DNA from: an uncultured Bacteroidales bacterium
Lineage (GTDB): Bacteria > Bacteroidota > Bacteroidia > Bacteroidales > UBA932
Assembly: GCA_946055165.1 (NCBI GenBank)
Contig: CAMGFA010000004.1
Location: 1-64,000, forward strand
Direction of reading: 5' to 3'
Length of the DNA stretch: 64,000 bases
Below, piece by piece: positions 47,589 through 57,990 of the stretch. The position numbers and the translations under genes were made by a program. The notes under the pieces are model-generated. The model did no database searches and had not been told where the DNA came from. It was given only the letters and a program-made list of their open reading frames with translations. Each line of letters opens with the position of its first letter. Within the stretch, counting starts at the first letter, position 1.

Positions 47589-47906
47589 ATGGAAAAGCTG
47601 TACTATACTGTGAGCGAAGTGGCGCAGATGCTCGGCGAACAGGCCAGCTGCATACGATACTGGAGCGATTCTTTTCCCCAGCTTTCTCGGCTCAAGCGCA
47701 GCAGCCGCGGAAACAGGCTCTATACACAGAAGGATATAGAACTGCTGAAGGAAATCCAGCGTCTGATTCAGGTGAAGGGCCTCACCATCAACGGTGCGGT
47801 GCGTGTCCTTTCCGAAGGCCTTTCTTCCCAGGATAACAAGGCCAAGGCACTGGCCGGTCTCAAGCTTGTGAAGGCCCGTTTGGAGGAAGTGAAAAAAATA
47901 CTATAA
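47589..47906 (+). CDS. MerR family transcriptional regulator
   Basis: YYTVSEVAQMLGEQASCIRYWSDSFPQLSRLKRSSRGNRLYTQKDIELLKEIQRLI. Confidence 0.9.
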   Translation: MEKLYYTVSEVAQMLGEQASCIRYWSDSFPQLSRLKRSSRGNRLYTQKDIELLKEIQRLIQVKGLTINGAVRVLSEGLSSQDNKAKALAGLKLVKARLEEVKKIL

Positions 47907-47959
47907 AATTGAGAACTTTTCATTAACTTTGCGACCCACGAAAATAATCAGAATCAGAT

Positions 47960-48781
47960 ATGTCAGAAAAAGTAAAAAGCAAGAAAATCGAGACTCCTAT
48001 CGACCAGCGGGAGACCTTTGTGTCCCTCTCCAGGAACTTCGGTGAAGGAGCTCTCTCTGTAGAAGAGAAACTTCAGGTGCTCTACTCCCTTCAGGAGACC
48101 GACAATGAAATCGAGAAGATTGTGAATCTTCGCGGTGCCCTTCCTCAGGAAGTGGCTGAAATCGAGAAAGAACTCGACGGCCTCAAAGCCCGTGTGGACG
48201 AGTTCAAGTCTCTCATTTCCCAGTCCGACCTCAAAATCGCCAATTGCAAGAAGCAGATTGAGGAGTACGATGTGGAAATCGCAAAATATCAGGCCCAGCT
48301 CACCAATATCGCCAACAGCCGTGAGTTCGACTCCATAAGCAAGGAGCTTGAGAATCTCGGTCTTTTGCGTGATATCGCCCAGAAGCATATCAACGAGGAG
48401 CGTATGGCCATTTCCGGCTTCAGGGCCGATATCGACGACCTCCAGGGCCGTCTGGCCATCAGGGAAGAGGACCTTGCCGCAAAGCGCGGGGAACTCGACA
48501 GCATCGTTGAATCTACAGCCAAGGACGAGGAGAGGCTTCTGGCCAAGCGTGAGGAGTACAGCTCCAAGCTCGACGAGCGCACTCTCGTGGCCTACGACCG
48601 CATCCGCAACAGCGTGCACAACCATCTCGCAGTGGTATCGGTCTATAACGGAGACTCTTGCGGAGGTTGCTTCAATACCATTACCCCACAGCGCCTTATC
48701 GAAATATCTTCCGGTAAGAAGCTTATTATCTGCGAAAACTGCGGACGTATTCTTGTAAACCCACTGGCTAAGGCAGAATAG
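47960..48781 (+). CDS. C4-type zinc ribbon / coiled-coil protein
   Basis: Long coiled coil; C-terminal CGGCFNTITPQRLIEISSGKKLIICENCGRILV. Confidence 0.85.
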   Translation: MSEKVKSKKIETPIDQRETFVSLSRNFGEGALSVEEKLQVLYSLQETDNEIEKIVNLRGALPQEVAEIEKELDGLKARVDEFKSLISQSDLKIANCKKQIEEYDVEIAKYQAQLTNIANSREFDSISKELENLGLLRDIAQKHINEERMAISGFRADIDDLQGRLAIREEDLAAKRGELDSIVESTAKDEERLLAKREEYSSKLDERTLVAYDRIRNSVHNHLAVVSVYNGDSCGGCFNTITPQRLIEISSGKKLIICENCGRILVNPLAKAE

Positions 48782-48783
48782 CA

Positions 48784-50247
48784 ATGGCCGAAAGGAGAAA
48801 GAAAGCGAGTGACGATGTCGTTGCCCAGATAGGTCGTGAGTTGGGGAAGACCCCTCCTCAGGCTTTGGATGTGGAAGAGGCAGTGCTCGGTGCAATGCTC
48901 CTCGAGCCCCGTTGTATAGACGAGGCTGTTGATGAGCTCAAGCCGAACTGCTTTTTCAGTGAACGGCACCGTATGATTTTCGAAGCTATGGTATCGCTGG
49001 TCAATGAGCATCAGCCTATAGACAGCGTTACCGTAGTGAACAAACTCATCCAGCAGGACCGTCTGGAGGATGTTGGAGGCCCCGGCATCGTGGCCGATTT
49101 GGCCGGCAAGGTGGGATCGGCCGCCCATATAGAGGCTTATCTTCGCATTCTCAAGCAGAAGGCCATACAGCGCGACCTCATCAGCGCTGCCCATGACATC
49201 CTGAACGATTCCTACAACGACGAAATCAAGCTCGATGTCCTTGTGGACCGTGCCCAGACCAAGGTGTTCAATGCCACGGAAGGCGGGGAGAAACACAGCG
49301 TCCAGGATATCGGCACAGTGATTTCCAAGGCCATGGAGCGTCTGCAGCAGTTGCAGAGCATCAGTGGCTACAGCGGTGTTCCTTCGGGTTTTCCGAGCCT
49401 GGACAAAATCACTAACGGCTGGCAGAAATCGGACCTCATAATCCTTGCGGCCCGTCCTTCTGTGGGAAAGACAGCTTTTGCGCTCAATCTTGCGCGCAAC
49501 GCTGCTGTGGACCATAACAGGCCTGTGGCTTTCTTCTCTTTGGAAATGTCATCCATACAGCTTGCAAGCCGTCTGATGACAACAGAATCGGGCCTGAGCG
49601 CCGATAAAATCAAAGGCGGCATCAAGCTCGAAAACGATGAGTGGGTGCTTTTGGAGCAGAGCCTCAAGCGTCTGCAGAAGGCCCCTCTCTATATCGACGA
49701 GACTCCGGGCCTGCCTATTATGGAATTCCGCTCCAAGGCCAAGAATCTGGTGAACCAGAAAAAGGTGGAACTCATCATTGTGGACTATCTCCAGCTTATG
49801 CAGGGCCCTACCGAACTCAAGGGCGTGCGCGAGCAGGAGGTGGCCGCCATCTCCCGTATGCTCAAGGCCACGGCCAAGGAGTTGAATGTGGCAATCATAG
49901 CCCTGTCGCAGCTTTCCCGCGAAAGTGTGAAACGCCAGGGAAGTCAGGGCAAGCCTGTTCTTTCCGACCTTCGCGAATCGGGAAGTATAGAGCAGGATGC
50001 CGACGTTGTGGTATTCATCCACCGTCCGGATTTCCTCGGCCTCACGGAAGGGGAAGTGGACAAGGAGAAGACCCAGATTATCATTGCCAAGCATCGTAAT
50101 GGTGAGACCAAGGACATAGACATGCTCTTCAAGGGCGAAAAGGTGAAATTCGTGGAAATTGCGGACACGCTGTACAGCGAAACGCCTGAATACGAGTCCA
50201 GTATGAACACGGTTTCCAGCTATGACATTATTCCGGAGGAAATGTAA
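48784..50247 (+). CDS. dnaB: Replicative DNA helicase
   Basis: PPQALDVEEAVLGAMLLEP; ILAARPSVGKTAFALNLARNAA; IVDYLQLMQGP; DLRESGSIEQDADVV. Confidence 0.96.
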   Translation: MAERRKKASDDVVAQIGRELGKTPPQALDVEEAVLGAMLLEPRCIDEAVDELKPNCFFSERHRMIFEAMVSLVNEHQPIDSVTVVNKLIQQDRLEDVGGPGIVADLAGKVGSAAHIEAYLRILKQKAIQRDLISAAHDILNDSYNDEIKLDVLVDRAQTKVFNATEGGEKHSVQDIGTVISKAMERLQQLQSISGYSGVPSGFPSLDKITNGWQKSDLIILAARPSVGKTAFALNLARNAAVDHNRPVAFFSLEMSSIQLASRLMTTESGLSADKIKGGIKLENDEWVLLEQSLKRLQKAPLYIDETPGLPIMEFRSKAKNLVNQKKVELIIVDYLQLMQGPTELKGVREQEVAAISRMLKATAKELNVAIIALSQLSRESVKRQGSQGKPVLSDLRESGSIEQDADVVVFIHRPDFLGLTEGEVDKEKTQIIIAKHRNGETKDIDMLFKGEKVKFVEIADTLYSETPEYESSMNTVSSYDIIPEEM

Positions 50248-50657
50248 TGGAAAAGGAAATCAGCCATTCCGGTAAAATCGTGGAAATTACTCCGCAACAG
50301 ATGGTTGTGGAGATTGTTTCCGAATCGGCCTGCTCCTCCTGCCACGCTTCCGCACTTTGCGGAATGGCCGAAATCAAGCACAAGAAGATAGAACTTCCGG
50401 CTCAGGTGGGCTATTCCATCGGGGAGGAAGTGTGGGTGAATCTGAAGAAGACCATGGGAATGAAGGCCGTATGGCTTGCCTATGTGCTTCCTCTGCTTGT
50501 GCTCATTGCCGGAGTGCTTCTCTTTTCCGCATTGGGAATGGCGGAGCTTTTGTGCGGATTGGCTTCGCTTGCTCTGGTGGCTCTTTATTATCTGATCATA
50601 TTCTTGTTCAGGAACAAGTTAAAAAACGAATACACATTTTACATCAAGAAAAAATGA
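50247..50657 (+). CDS. RseC/MucC-like SoxR-reducing system protein
   Basis: ESACSSCHASALCGMAE; two TM helices; directly upstream of rnfB. Confidence 0.85.
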   Translation: MEKEISHSGKIVEITPQQMVVEIVSESACSSCHASALCGMAEIKHKKIELPAQVGYSIGEEVWVNLKKTMGMKAVWLAYVLPLLVLIAGVLLFSALGMAELLCGLASLALVALYYLIIFLFRNKLKNEYTFYIKKK

Positions 50658-51595
50658 CTGTAACGATTATTCAAACCATTGCGGTTCTCACCCTGCTCGG
50701 ACTTCTTTTGGCCCTGGTCCTTTTCCTTGTGGCCAAAAAGTTCAAGGTTGAGGAGGACCCGAGAATCGACGAGGTCGAAAAGGCCATGCCCGGAGCCAAC
50801 TGCGGCGGTTGCGGTTTTGCCGGCTGCCGTGCCTTTGCCGATGCTGCCGTGAAGGCCGATTCTCTCGAGAAAGTCTTCTGCCCTGTGGGCGGCAATGACG
50901 TTATGAAGAAGGTGGCTGCCATTCTCGGAAAGGAAGTGGCCGAAAAAGCACCTATGGTGGCAGTTGTCCGCTGTAACGGCTCGTGCCAGAACAGACCGCT
51001 TGTAAACGACTGGGACGGTGTACGTTCCTGCAAAGTGAAGGCTGGAATTTATACCGGCGATACAGGCTGCGCCTATGGCTGTCTTGGCTGTGGCGACTGT
51101 GTGGCTGCATGCGCTTTCGGAGCTCTTTCAATGGATCCGGAGACTGGCCTTCCTGTGGTTGACGAGTCCAAATGTACGGCCTGCGGAGCCTGTGTAAAGG
51201 CTTGTCCGCGTTCCATCATCGAACTCAGGAACAAGGGACCTCGTGGTATGCGGGTTTATGTAAGCTGTGTAAACAAGGAAAAGGGTCCGGTGGCCAAAAA
51301 GGCTTGCAAGGCGGCTTGTATCGGTTGTGGAATCTGCGCTAAGACCTGTACACACGGGGCAATTACAGTTGAAGCCAATCTGGCATATATAGATTACAGC
51401 AAGTGCAAACTGTGCCGCGAATGTGAGGCACTTTGCCCTACCGGAGCCATCCACGGAGTCAATTTCCCTAAAGAACTTGACAAGGAAGCCGTAAAGGCCC
51501 GCATCAACGAACGCAAACGCAAGGCCCAGGAAGCTGCTCTGGCAGCGAAGGAGGCCGCAACAAAGGAGGTAGCAAATGAAAAAACTGACATTTAG
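50654..51595 (+). CDS. rnfB: Rnf complex subunit B
   Basis: IDEVEKAMPGANCGGCGFAGCRAFADA; multiple 4Fe-4S motifs. Start at MTVTIIQTIAVL. Confidence 0.95.
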   Translation: MTVTIIQTIAVLTLLGLLLALVLFLVAKKFKVEEDPRIDEVEKAMPGANCGGCGFAGCRAFADAAVKADSLEKVFCPVGGNDVMKKVAAILGKEVAEKAPMVAVVRCNGSCQNRPLVNDWDGVRSCKVKAGIYTGDTGCAYGCLGCGDCVAACAFGALSMDPETGLPVVDESKCTACGACVKACPRSIIELRNKGPRGMRVYVSCVNKEKGPVAKKACKAACIGCGICAKTCTHGAITVEANLAYIDYSKCKLCRECEALCPTGAIHGVNFPKELDKEAVKARINERKRKAQEAALAAKEAATKEVANEKTDI

Positions 51596-52934
51596 CATCG
51601 GCGGCATCCATCCTGCCGATTCCAAAATATCCAGGGACTGCCGTATTGAGGAGCTTCCTCTTCCTCAGACTGTGTATGTGTCTATGGCCCAGCACCTCGG
51701 CGCTCCCGCCACTCCTGTTGTGGCTGTGGGTGACAAAGTGCTTGCCGGCCAGGTCATCGGACAGCCTTCAGGATTTATTTCGGCCTTCGTCCATTCCCCG
51801 GTGAGCGGAACAGTGCGAAGCATTGCTCCACGTGCCGACCTTGCCGGCCGTCCTCAGACCCACGTTGAAATTGCTGTCGAAGGGGATGAATGGGCAGAAG
51901 GAATAGACCTCAGCCCTGAACTGATTACTGAAATCACGCTCAGTCGCGAAGAGATGCTGGAACGCATCAAAAATGCCGGAGTTGTGGGACTTGGAGGTGC
52001 CACTTTCCCTACTCACGTGAAACTCAATCCTGCTCCCGGAAGCAAGGCCGAGTGCCTTATAATCAATGGAGCGGAATGTGAACCATATCTTACAAGCGAT
52101 TTCCGCATAATGCTCGAGCGCAGCAAGGAAATCCTTGTTGGTGTTGCCATTATGCAGAAGATTCTGGGAGATTGTCCGGCTGTTGTGGGAATTGAGGAGA
52201 ACAAGCCCGAGGCTATAGAAGCAATGGGAAGGGCTCTGTCTGAACTTCCGTACAGCAACATACGCATCCAGTCTCTCAAAAAGCGCTATCCGCAGGGAGG
52301 CGAGAAACAGCTCATCGATGCCGTAATGCGCCGTCAGGTGAAGTCCGGCGGTCTGCCTATCAGCGTCGGTGCAGTGGTGCAGAATGTAGCTACAGCCCTG
52401 GCCGTTTACGAGGCCGTCCAGAAAAACAAGCCTCTTGTAAGCAATACCCTCACCATCACGGGTGACTGCCTGCCGGCCGACAGGCAGCGCAACTTCCTTT
52501 TCCGCATCGGTGTTCCGCTTTCTTTCATTGCCGAGCAGGCCGGCGGCGTTCCGGACGATGCCGCCAAAATCATTAGCGGCGGTCCGATGATGGGGCGTGC
52601 CATCGCCAATATGGAAGCTACTACCGTCAAGGGAAGCAGTTCTTTGCTTTACCTCACAGAAGAGCAGACCCGCCGCAAGCCGGAGGGCGCCTGCATCCGT
52701 TGCGGCCGTTGTTCCGATGCCTGTCCTATGGGCCTCGAGCCTTTCCTTTTGAACAGGCTCATCAAAACCGGCGATGTGGACGGACTGGAGCAGAACGCCA
52801 TTCAGGATTGCATCGAATGTGGCTGCTGTCTTTACAGCTGCCCTGCAAATATTCCGCTTCTGGACCGCATCCGCGTTTCAAAGGCTCAGGTTATGGGAAT
52901 TATCCGCGCCCGCGCTGCGGCTCAAAAAAAGTAA
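51576..52934 (+). CDS. rnfC: Rnf complex subunit C
   Basis: GVVGLGGATFPTHVKLNP; CIRCGRCSDACPMGL; CIECGCCLYSCPANIPL. Confidence 0.95.
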   Translation: MKKLTFSIGGIHPADSKISRDCRIEELPLPQTVYVSMAQHLGAPATPVVAVGDKVLAGQVIGQPSGFISAFVHSPVSGTVRSIAPRADLAGRPQTHVEIAVEGDEWAEGIDLSPELITEITLSREEMLERIKNAGVVGLGGATFPTHVKLNPAPGSKAECLIINGAECEPYLTSDFRIMLERSKEILVGVAIMQKILGDCPAVVGIEENKPEAIEAMGRALSELPYSNIRIQSLKKRYPQGGEKQLIDAVMRRQVKSGGLPISVGAVVQNVATALAVYEAVQKNKPLVSNTLTITGDCLPADRQRNFLFRIGVPLSFIAEQAGGVPDDAAKIISGGPMMGRAIANMEATTVKGSSSLLYLTEEQTRRKPEGACIRCGRCSDACPMGLEPFLLNRLIKTGDVDGLEQNAIQDCIECGCCLYSCPANIPLLDRIRVSKAQVMGIIRARAAAQKK

Positions 52935-52940
52935 TGCCTT

Positions 52941-53906
52941 ATGAAAGACAAACTCATAGTATCTCCTTCACCGCACCTTCACAGCAAGACGAGCACGCGC
53001 TCCCTTATGCTGGATGTGATTATTGCCCTTGTTCCCGCAATAATCGTTTCGGTGCTTTTCTATGGCTGGCACGAACTCCTCGTTCTGGGAGTGAGCGTGG
53101 CATCCTGTGTCCTGCTTGAATGGGCCATTACGAAGTATCTGCTCAAGGCTCCATCCACAATCGGGGACCTTTCTGCAGTTGTCACCGGTCTCCTGCTGGC
53201 AATGAACCTGCCTTGCACCACCCCTTGGTGGGTAGTATTCATAGGCGCTGTCGTTGCCATCGGAGTAGCCAAGATGACTTTCGGCGGAATCGGCCAGAAT
53301 GTCTTCAATCCGGCTTTGACGGGCCGAGTATTCCTGCTCATCTCCTTCCCTACATATATGACCGACTGGACTGTTCCGGCAGGCTTCATCCACAGCAGCG
53401 ATGCCGTATCGGGCGCGACTCTGCTGGGCAGGTTCGCCGAAGGGGGAGTCGATGCCATTGCAGGAACGGACTATCTCCGCACCCTCTTCCTCAATATAGG
53501 GGGATCGGCCGGAGAAATTAGCGCAATAGCACTGCTCATCGGTTTCGGCTATCTGCTCATAAGGAGGGTAATCAAGCCTTGGATAACGCTCAGTATCTTT
53601 GCTACAGTGTTTGTTTTCAGCGGAATATGCTGGCTTGCCAATCCGGCTGAATTCACCGACCCTGTTTTCAACCTGCTCACCGGCGGTCTCATTCTCGGTG
53701 CCTGCTTTATGGCTACCGATTATGTGACTTCTCCTATGAGCGATTGGGGCGGGGTAATTTACGGTATAGGAATAGGTATTCTGGTAATGCTCATCCGCTA
53801 CTTCGGCTCATATCCTGAAGGAATGAGCTTCGCCATTTTGATTATGAATATGGTGGTTCCGCTTCTGAACAGGGCATTCCACCAGAAAAAATACGGGAGG
53901 AACTAG
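52941..53906 (+). CDS. rnfD: Rnf complex subunit D
   Basis: SPSPHLHSKTSTRSLMLDVIIAL; TGLLLAMNLPCTTPWW; VSGATLLGRF. Confidence 0.95.
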   Translation: MKDKLIVSPSPHLHSKTSTRSLMLDVIIALVPAIIVSVLFYGWHELLVLGVSVASCVLLEWAITKYLLKAPSTIGDLSAVVTGLLLAMNLPCTTPWWVVFIGAVVAIGVAKMTFGGIGQNVFNPALTGRVFLLISFPTYMTDWTVPAGFIHSSDAVSGATLLGRFAEGGVDAIAGTDYLRTLFLNIGGSAGEISAIALLIGFGYLLIRRVIKPWITLSIFATVFVFSGICWLANPAEFTDPVFNLLTGGLILGACFMATDYVTSPMSDWGGVIYGIGIGILVMLIRYFGSYPEGMSFAILIMNMVVPLLNRAFHQKKYGRN

Positions 53907-53908
53907 CA

Positions 53909-54478
53909 ATGGCAGCACAATCCAACCTTAAGAATATGCTCATCTGCCTCACGGCAGTGTGCCTTGTGTGTTCGGCTCTTCTTGCCGGGGTCAATGCCCT
54001 CACGGCCGAGCCGATAAAGAAAGCCGCTGATACTGCTCTTGTGGCTTCTATTTCCGAGGTCCTGCCTCAGGGCGGGGAACTTTCTGCTGAAAAGAAGGCT
54101 TCTCTGGGCGATGTGGAATACACCTATTACGAGCTTTGTGCCGGGGAAGAGACCCTCGCCTATGCTGTCCGCTCTTCTTCAATTGGTTTCGGCGGTCCGC
54201 TTGTGCTTATGGTGGGCGTTCTGGCCGATGGTACCGTGTACAACACGTCTGTTCTTTCGCATAGCGAGACTCCGGGTCTGGGAGCCAAGTGCAACACCGA
54301 CGAGCACTTCTATTCCCAGTTCCGCCAGCTTCCTGCAAAGGCCCCTCTGGCGCTTTCAAAGGATGGCGGCAGCCTCGATGCCATTACAGCCTCGACTATT
54401 ACCTCAAGAGCTTATGTTGCGGCTGTGAACAATGCAGTGGAACTTGTCAAAACAATAGGAGGTCAGAGCAATGAATAA
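53909..54478 (+). CDS. rnfG: Rnf complex subunit G
   Basis: SHSETPGLGAKCNTDEHFYSQF; DAITASTITSRAYVAAVNNAVE (FMN-binding S(T)AT motif). Confidence 0.93.
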   Translation: MAAQSNLKNMLICLTAVCLVCSALLAGVNALTAEPIKKAADTALVASISEVLPQGGELSAEKKASLGDVEYTYYELCAGEETLAYAVRSSSIGFGGPLVLMVGVLADGTVYNTSVLSHSETPGLGAKCNTDEHFYSQFRQLPAKAPLALSKDGGSLDAITASTITSRAYVAAVNNAVELVKTIGGQSNE

Positions 54479-55061
54479 GAATCTTGCAACTATTACCAAG
54501 GGCATAATCAAGAACAATCCTGTCTTTGTGCTGGTGCTCGGTATGTGTCCTACCCTGGCTACCACCACCTCTGCCATCAACGGTCTTGAGATGGGACTTG
54601 CCACAATGTTTGTGCTCATTCTCTCGAACATTGTGATTTCTCTTCTTGCTCCGGCAGTCCCGGACAAGGTGCACATTCCTGTGTACATTGTGGTAATTGC
54701 CACTTTTGTGACTCTGCTTCAGCTGCTTATGCAGGCTTTTGTGCCTGATGTATATAAGACCCTCGGTCTGTTTATTCCGCTTATCGTGGTGAACTGTATT
54801 GTTCTTGGACGTGCCGAGGCTTTTGCAAGCAAGAACGGCCCTTGGGCATCGGCTCTCGACGGCGTGGGAATAGGTCTGGGATTCACTTTGGCACTTACCG
54901 TAATAGGTCTGGTCCGCGAAATATTAGGAAGCGGCTCTGCCTTCGGTTTCAAGATTATTCCGGGCGACGGTATTCTTGCCTTCGTAATGGCTCCGGGCGC
55001 TTTTATGGTACTCGGTTACCTTATGGTTGTGTTCAATAAATTATTCAAAAAGGAGCAGTAG
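54471..55061 (+). CDS. rnfE: Rnf complex subunit E
   Basis: NPVFVLVLGMCPTLATTTSAINGLEMGLATMFVLILSN; VVNCIVLGRAEAFASKN. Confidence 0.95.
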   Translation: MNKNLATITKGIIKNNPVFVLVLGMCPTLATTTSAINGLEMGLATMFVLILSNIVISLLAPAVPDKVHIPVYIVVIATFVTLLQLLMQAFVPDVYKTLGLFIPLIVVNCIVLGRAEAFASKNGPWASALDGVGIGLGFTLALTVIGLVREILGSGSAFGFKIIPGDGILAFVMAPGAFMVLGYLMVVFNKLFKKEQ

Positions 55062-55064
55062 AAT

Positions 55065-55667
55065 ATGGAATACATTCTTATTATCATCTCTGCGATTTTC
55101 GTAAACAACATTCTTTTGTCGCAGTTTTTGGGAATCTGTCCGTTCCTTGGGGTTTCCAACAAATTGAGCACCGCCACTGGAATGTCCGGGGCAGTGTGCT
55201 TTGTGATTACCCTTGCTACTGTTGTTACTTTCCTTATCAACAAATACTTGCTCCTTCCTTTCGGCTTGGAGTATCTTCAGACCATTGCATTCATCCTGGT
55301 TATCGCCTCACTTGTCCAGATGGTGGAGATTGTGCTCAAGAAAATCAGCCCTTCCCTCTATCAGGCTTTGGGTATTTTCCTGCCTTTGATTACAACGAAC
55401 TGTGCAGTGCTCGGTGTCGCAATCACTGTTGTTACAAAGCAGTTTTCTTTCGGTGGTGTGGAAATAGGCCTTCTTAACCTTGGTCAAGCAACGGTTTATG
55501 CATTTGCAACATCTATAGGATATGGTTTGGCAATGATTCTTTTCGCCGGTTTGCGTGAGCATCTTGCCGGAAACAATATCCCTAAAGCATTCAAAGGTCT
55601 TCCTATCGCTCTCATTACCGTGAGCATAATGGCTATGGCCTTCTTCGGCTTCAGCGGGATGGTATAG
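55065..55667 (+). CDS. rnfA: Rnf complex subunit A
   Basis: FVNNILLSQFLGICPFLGVSNKLSTATGMSGAVCFV; TTNCAVLGVA. Confidence 0.95.
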   Translation: MEYILIIISAIFVNNILLSQFLGICPFLGVSNKLSTATGMSGAVCFVITLATVVTFLINKYLLLPFGLEYLQTIAFILVIASLVQMVEIVLKKISPSLYQALGIFLPLITTNCAVLGVAITVVTKQFSFGGVEIGLLNLGQATVYAFATSIGYGLAMILFAGLREHLAGNNIPKAFKGLPIALITVSIMAMAFFGFSGMV

Positions 55668-55685
55668 TAAAAACGTAAATTTGTA

Positions 55686-56753
55686 ATGAGTATAAAGCAT
55701 TTTCAACGGTTTTTCCTTCTGACGGCACTTCTCTGTCTTCTGTTTTCCTGTGTAGAGGAATCTCCTGCTCCGCCAGATAATGGTGAGGAAATCGAAAACC
55801 CGGAACCTAATCCGGAACCTAATCCGGAACCGGAGCCTGAGCCAGAGCCGGAACCTAATCCGGAACCAGAGCCAAAGCCAGAACCTGAGCCGGAACCGGA
55901 ACCAGAACCTAAGCCGGAGGGCTTGCGTTACGCCTGGGCGGAACTTCCGTTGGTGAACGATTACGACCGCAATGGTCGTGACGATTCCGATGCTTCGCTT
56001 TATTACGCTTATCATTTTACCGACCTCAAGGCTCCGGACGGAAGCAAGGCCCGCAATTATACGGTCTGCTTCAGCGGGGAGCATCACTGCCCTGTGTGGG
56101 TCTCCGCTCCACGGCACAATATGTATCAGGTGAAGAAAGTGAACAGGACCGATGCCTACAAGGCCGATCCCGACATTCCTTACGACATTCAATATCATAG
56201 CAAGAGTACGGGAGGCGGCTGCAACAAGGGTCATATGCTGGGATCGGCCGAAAGACTGGCTTCCAGAACCACCAACGAGCAGGTATTTTACTATTCCAAC
56301 ATTGCCCCGCAGCTTTCTGCCGGTTTCAATACCGGAGGCGGCGGATGGAATATACTTGAAGATTATATCGATACTCAGGTCTGCCCAGATACTTTGTATG
56401 TAGTAATCGGCTGTTATTTCGATACCTATACCGACGGCTACGGCAAGAAAGCCAGCCCGAAGAGAATAGAGTTCGGTGGCCGCAGCGATGTATCTTTCCC
56501 GACGATGTTCTATTATGCGCTTCTGCGTACAAAGAGCGGCTCGTCGCATAAGGCAGTGAAGGATTGCAAGGCAGATGAACTGCAATGCGTTGCTTTTGTC
56601 CGTTCCCACACCAACGAGCTTAAGGGACAGGAAGTGAGCTCAAAGGAAATGATGTCCATCGCCGATTTGGAAAAAATCACCGGATTCACTTATTTTGTAA
56701 ATGTTCCTCAGGCTCCGAAAAAGAGCTACAAGGCATCGGATTGGGATTTGTAA
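55686..56753 (+). CDS. Secreted/lipoprotein DNA/RNA non-specific endonuclease with Pro-Glu repeat linker
   Basis: Lipobox LLCLLFSC; linker [25 protein letters not shown]...; NUC domain with [18 protein letters not shown] and [15 protein letters not shown]. Confidence 0.85.
   Translation: MSIKHFQRFFLLTALLCLLFSCVEESPAPPDNGEEIENPEPNPEPNPEPEPEPEPEPNPEPEPKPEPEPEPEPEPKPEGLRYAWAELPLVNDYDRNGRDDSDASLYYAYHFTDLKAPDGSKARNYTVCFSGEHHCPVWVSAPRHNMYQVKKVNRTDAYKADPDIPYDIQYHSKSTGGGCNKGHMLGSAERLASRTTNEQVFYYSNIAPQLSAGFNTGGGGWNILEDYIDTQVCPDTLYVVIGCYFDTYTDGYGKKASPKRIEFGGRSDVSFPTMFYYALLRTKSGSSHKAVKDCKADELQCVAFVRSHTNELKGQEVSSKEMMSIADLEKITGFTYFVNVPQAPKKSYKASDWDL
55799..55920 (+). repeat. In-frame Pro-Glu coding microsatellite (ccggaacct/ccagag units)
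   Basis: Tandem 6-nt PE/PN/PK units encoding the linker of the nuclease. Confidence 0.9.
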
Positions 56754-56882
56754 GTTATGGGACAACTGCTGGCTTTCCTTTTTGGCGCAATGGCCATCTC
56801 TTTTCTCTGCTCCGTTCTCGAAGCAGTGCTTATGTCCACGCCTATTTCCTATATTACTTTGCGTGAAGAGGAGGGTTACAAG
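55935..56882 (+). repeat. Segmental duplication, copy 1 (948 bp)
   Basis: Aligns without indels to 60526-61473 (offset 4591); about four substitutions seen by eye. Confidence 0.95.
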
Positions 56883-57794
56883 CCTGCAGTAAAAATGAAA
56901 TCCTACAAACAGGATTCATCCCGTCCTATTGCCGCCATTCTGTCTCTTAATACCATTGCCAACACCATAGGAGCTGCCGGTGTAGGACGTCAGGCCACAA
57001 TTGTTTTCGGAAGCGAATGGTTTGGTCTTGTGAGCGCCATAACCACTGTGCTCATTCTTGTCTTTTCCGAGATTGTCCCAAAGACCATCGGTACCACTTG
57101 CTGGAGACAACTTATGGGATTTACAACTTCTGTAATCCGTTGTCTGATAGTGATTATGTTCCCTTGTGTGTGGCTCATAGAGAAACTTCAGAGGCTTATT
57201 ACACCAAAGTCGGCCGAGGCTGCCATTTCCCGTGACGAGGTATCGGCCATGGCCAATGTCGCCGAGGAAGCCGGTGACCTTGAAGAAGATGAGAATGAGA
57301 TCATCCAGAACGTCATAAATATGGATGAGATTGTGGCTTCGGATGTAATGACTCCGCGTGTGGTTGCTGCAATAGCTCCGGAATCGATGTCTGTCAAGGC
57401 CTTCTTCAGGGACAAGCGCTACAGGAACCATTCGCGTATTCCTGTTTTTGCCGACAACGATGAATACATCACGGGCTATATTCTGAGAATGGACGCCCTT
57501 CAGCTTGTGGCTGAGGACAAATTTGATACTACTTTGGGCAATATCAAGCGCCCTGTTGCAAGTTTCTCTCAGGATACTACCTTGGATGTGATATGGGACG
57601 AGATGCTCACCAAGGATGAGCAGATTTCTATTGTAATAGACGAGTATGGCAGTTTCCAGGGAATTCTTAGCCTGGAAGACGTGATAGAAACAATTGTGGG
57701 CAGTGAAATCGTGGACGAGCGCGACTCCGTCCGCGACATGCAGCAGCTCGCCCTCTCCCAATGGAAAAAACGCAGCGACCAGGCCGGAAAATAG
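56757..57794 (+). CDS. CNNM/CorC-HlyC family transmembrane protein with CBS domains
   Basis: FSEIVPKTIG; MDEIVASDVMTPRVVAAI; YGSFQGILSLEDVIETIVGSEIVDE. Confidence 0.9.
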   Translation: MGQLLAFLFGAMAISFLCSVLEAVLMSTPISYITLREEEGYKPAVKMKSYKQDSSRPIAAILSLNTIANTIGAAGVGRQATIVFGSEWFGLVSAITTVLILVFSEIVPKTIGTTCWRQLMGFTTSVIRCLIVIMFPCVWLIEKLQRLITPKSAEAAISRDEVSAMANVAEEAGDLEEDENEIIQNVINMDEIVASDVMTPRVVAAIAPESMSVKAFFRDKRYRNHSRIPVFADNDEYITGYILRMDALQLVAEDKFDTTLGNIKRPVASFSQDTTLDVIWDEMLTKDEQISIVIDEYGSFQGILSLEDVIETIVGSEIVDERDSVRDMQQLALSQWKKRSDQAGK

Positions 57795-57825
57795 TCCTTC
57801 GCATAATCATATCCTCTATATTTTC

Positions 57826-57860
57826 GAAAAGCAGGGCTGTGTGCCCTGCTTTTCTTCTTC
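57826..57860 (+). terminator. Rho-independent terminator after the CNNM gene
   Basis: GAAAAGCAGGGC-tgtgt-GCCCTGCTTTTC hairpin (perfect 12-bp stem). Confidence 0.85.
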
Positions 57861-57910
57861 CATCGTTGCCAGTTTGTTTTTTGTGACTTGTAGGAATAAG
57901 TAAAATGTAT

Positions 57911-57941
57911 TTTGAAAAGTTGGGTGGGGGTAGTATATTTG
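57911..57941 (+). promoter_or_regulatory. Consensus Bacteroidales promoter (TTTG-N19-TATATTTG)
   Basis: TTTG at 57911 and TATATTTG at 57934; about 50 nt upstream of the ATG at 57991. Confidence 0.7.
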
Positions 57942-57990
57942 CCTAAAATTAAGATATGAAGAGACTATAATCTTGATAATCAAATTCAAT

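Noticed and set aside
55308-56609. 433-aa minus-strand ORF with an Arg/Phe/Leu-rich tract ([17 protein letters not shown])
   Set aside because: The tract is the reverse complement of the Pro-Glu linker microsatellite; the ORF is antisense to rnfA and the nuclease.
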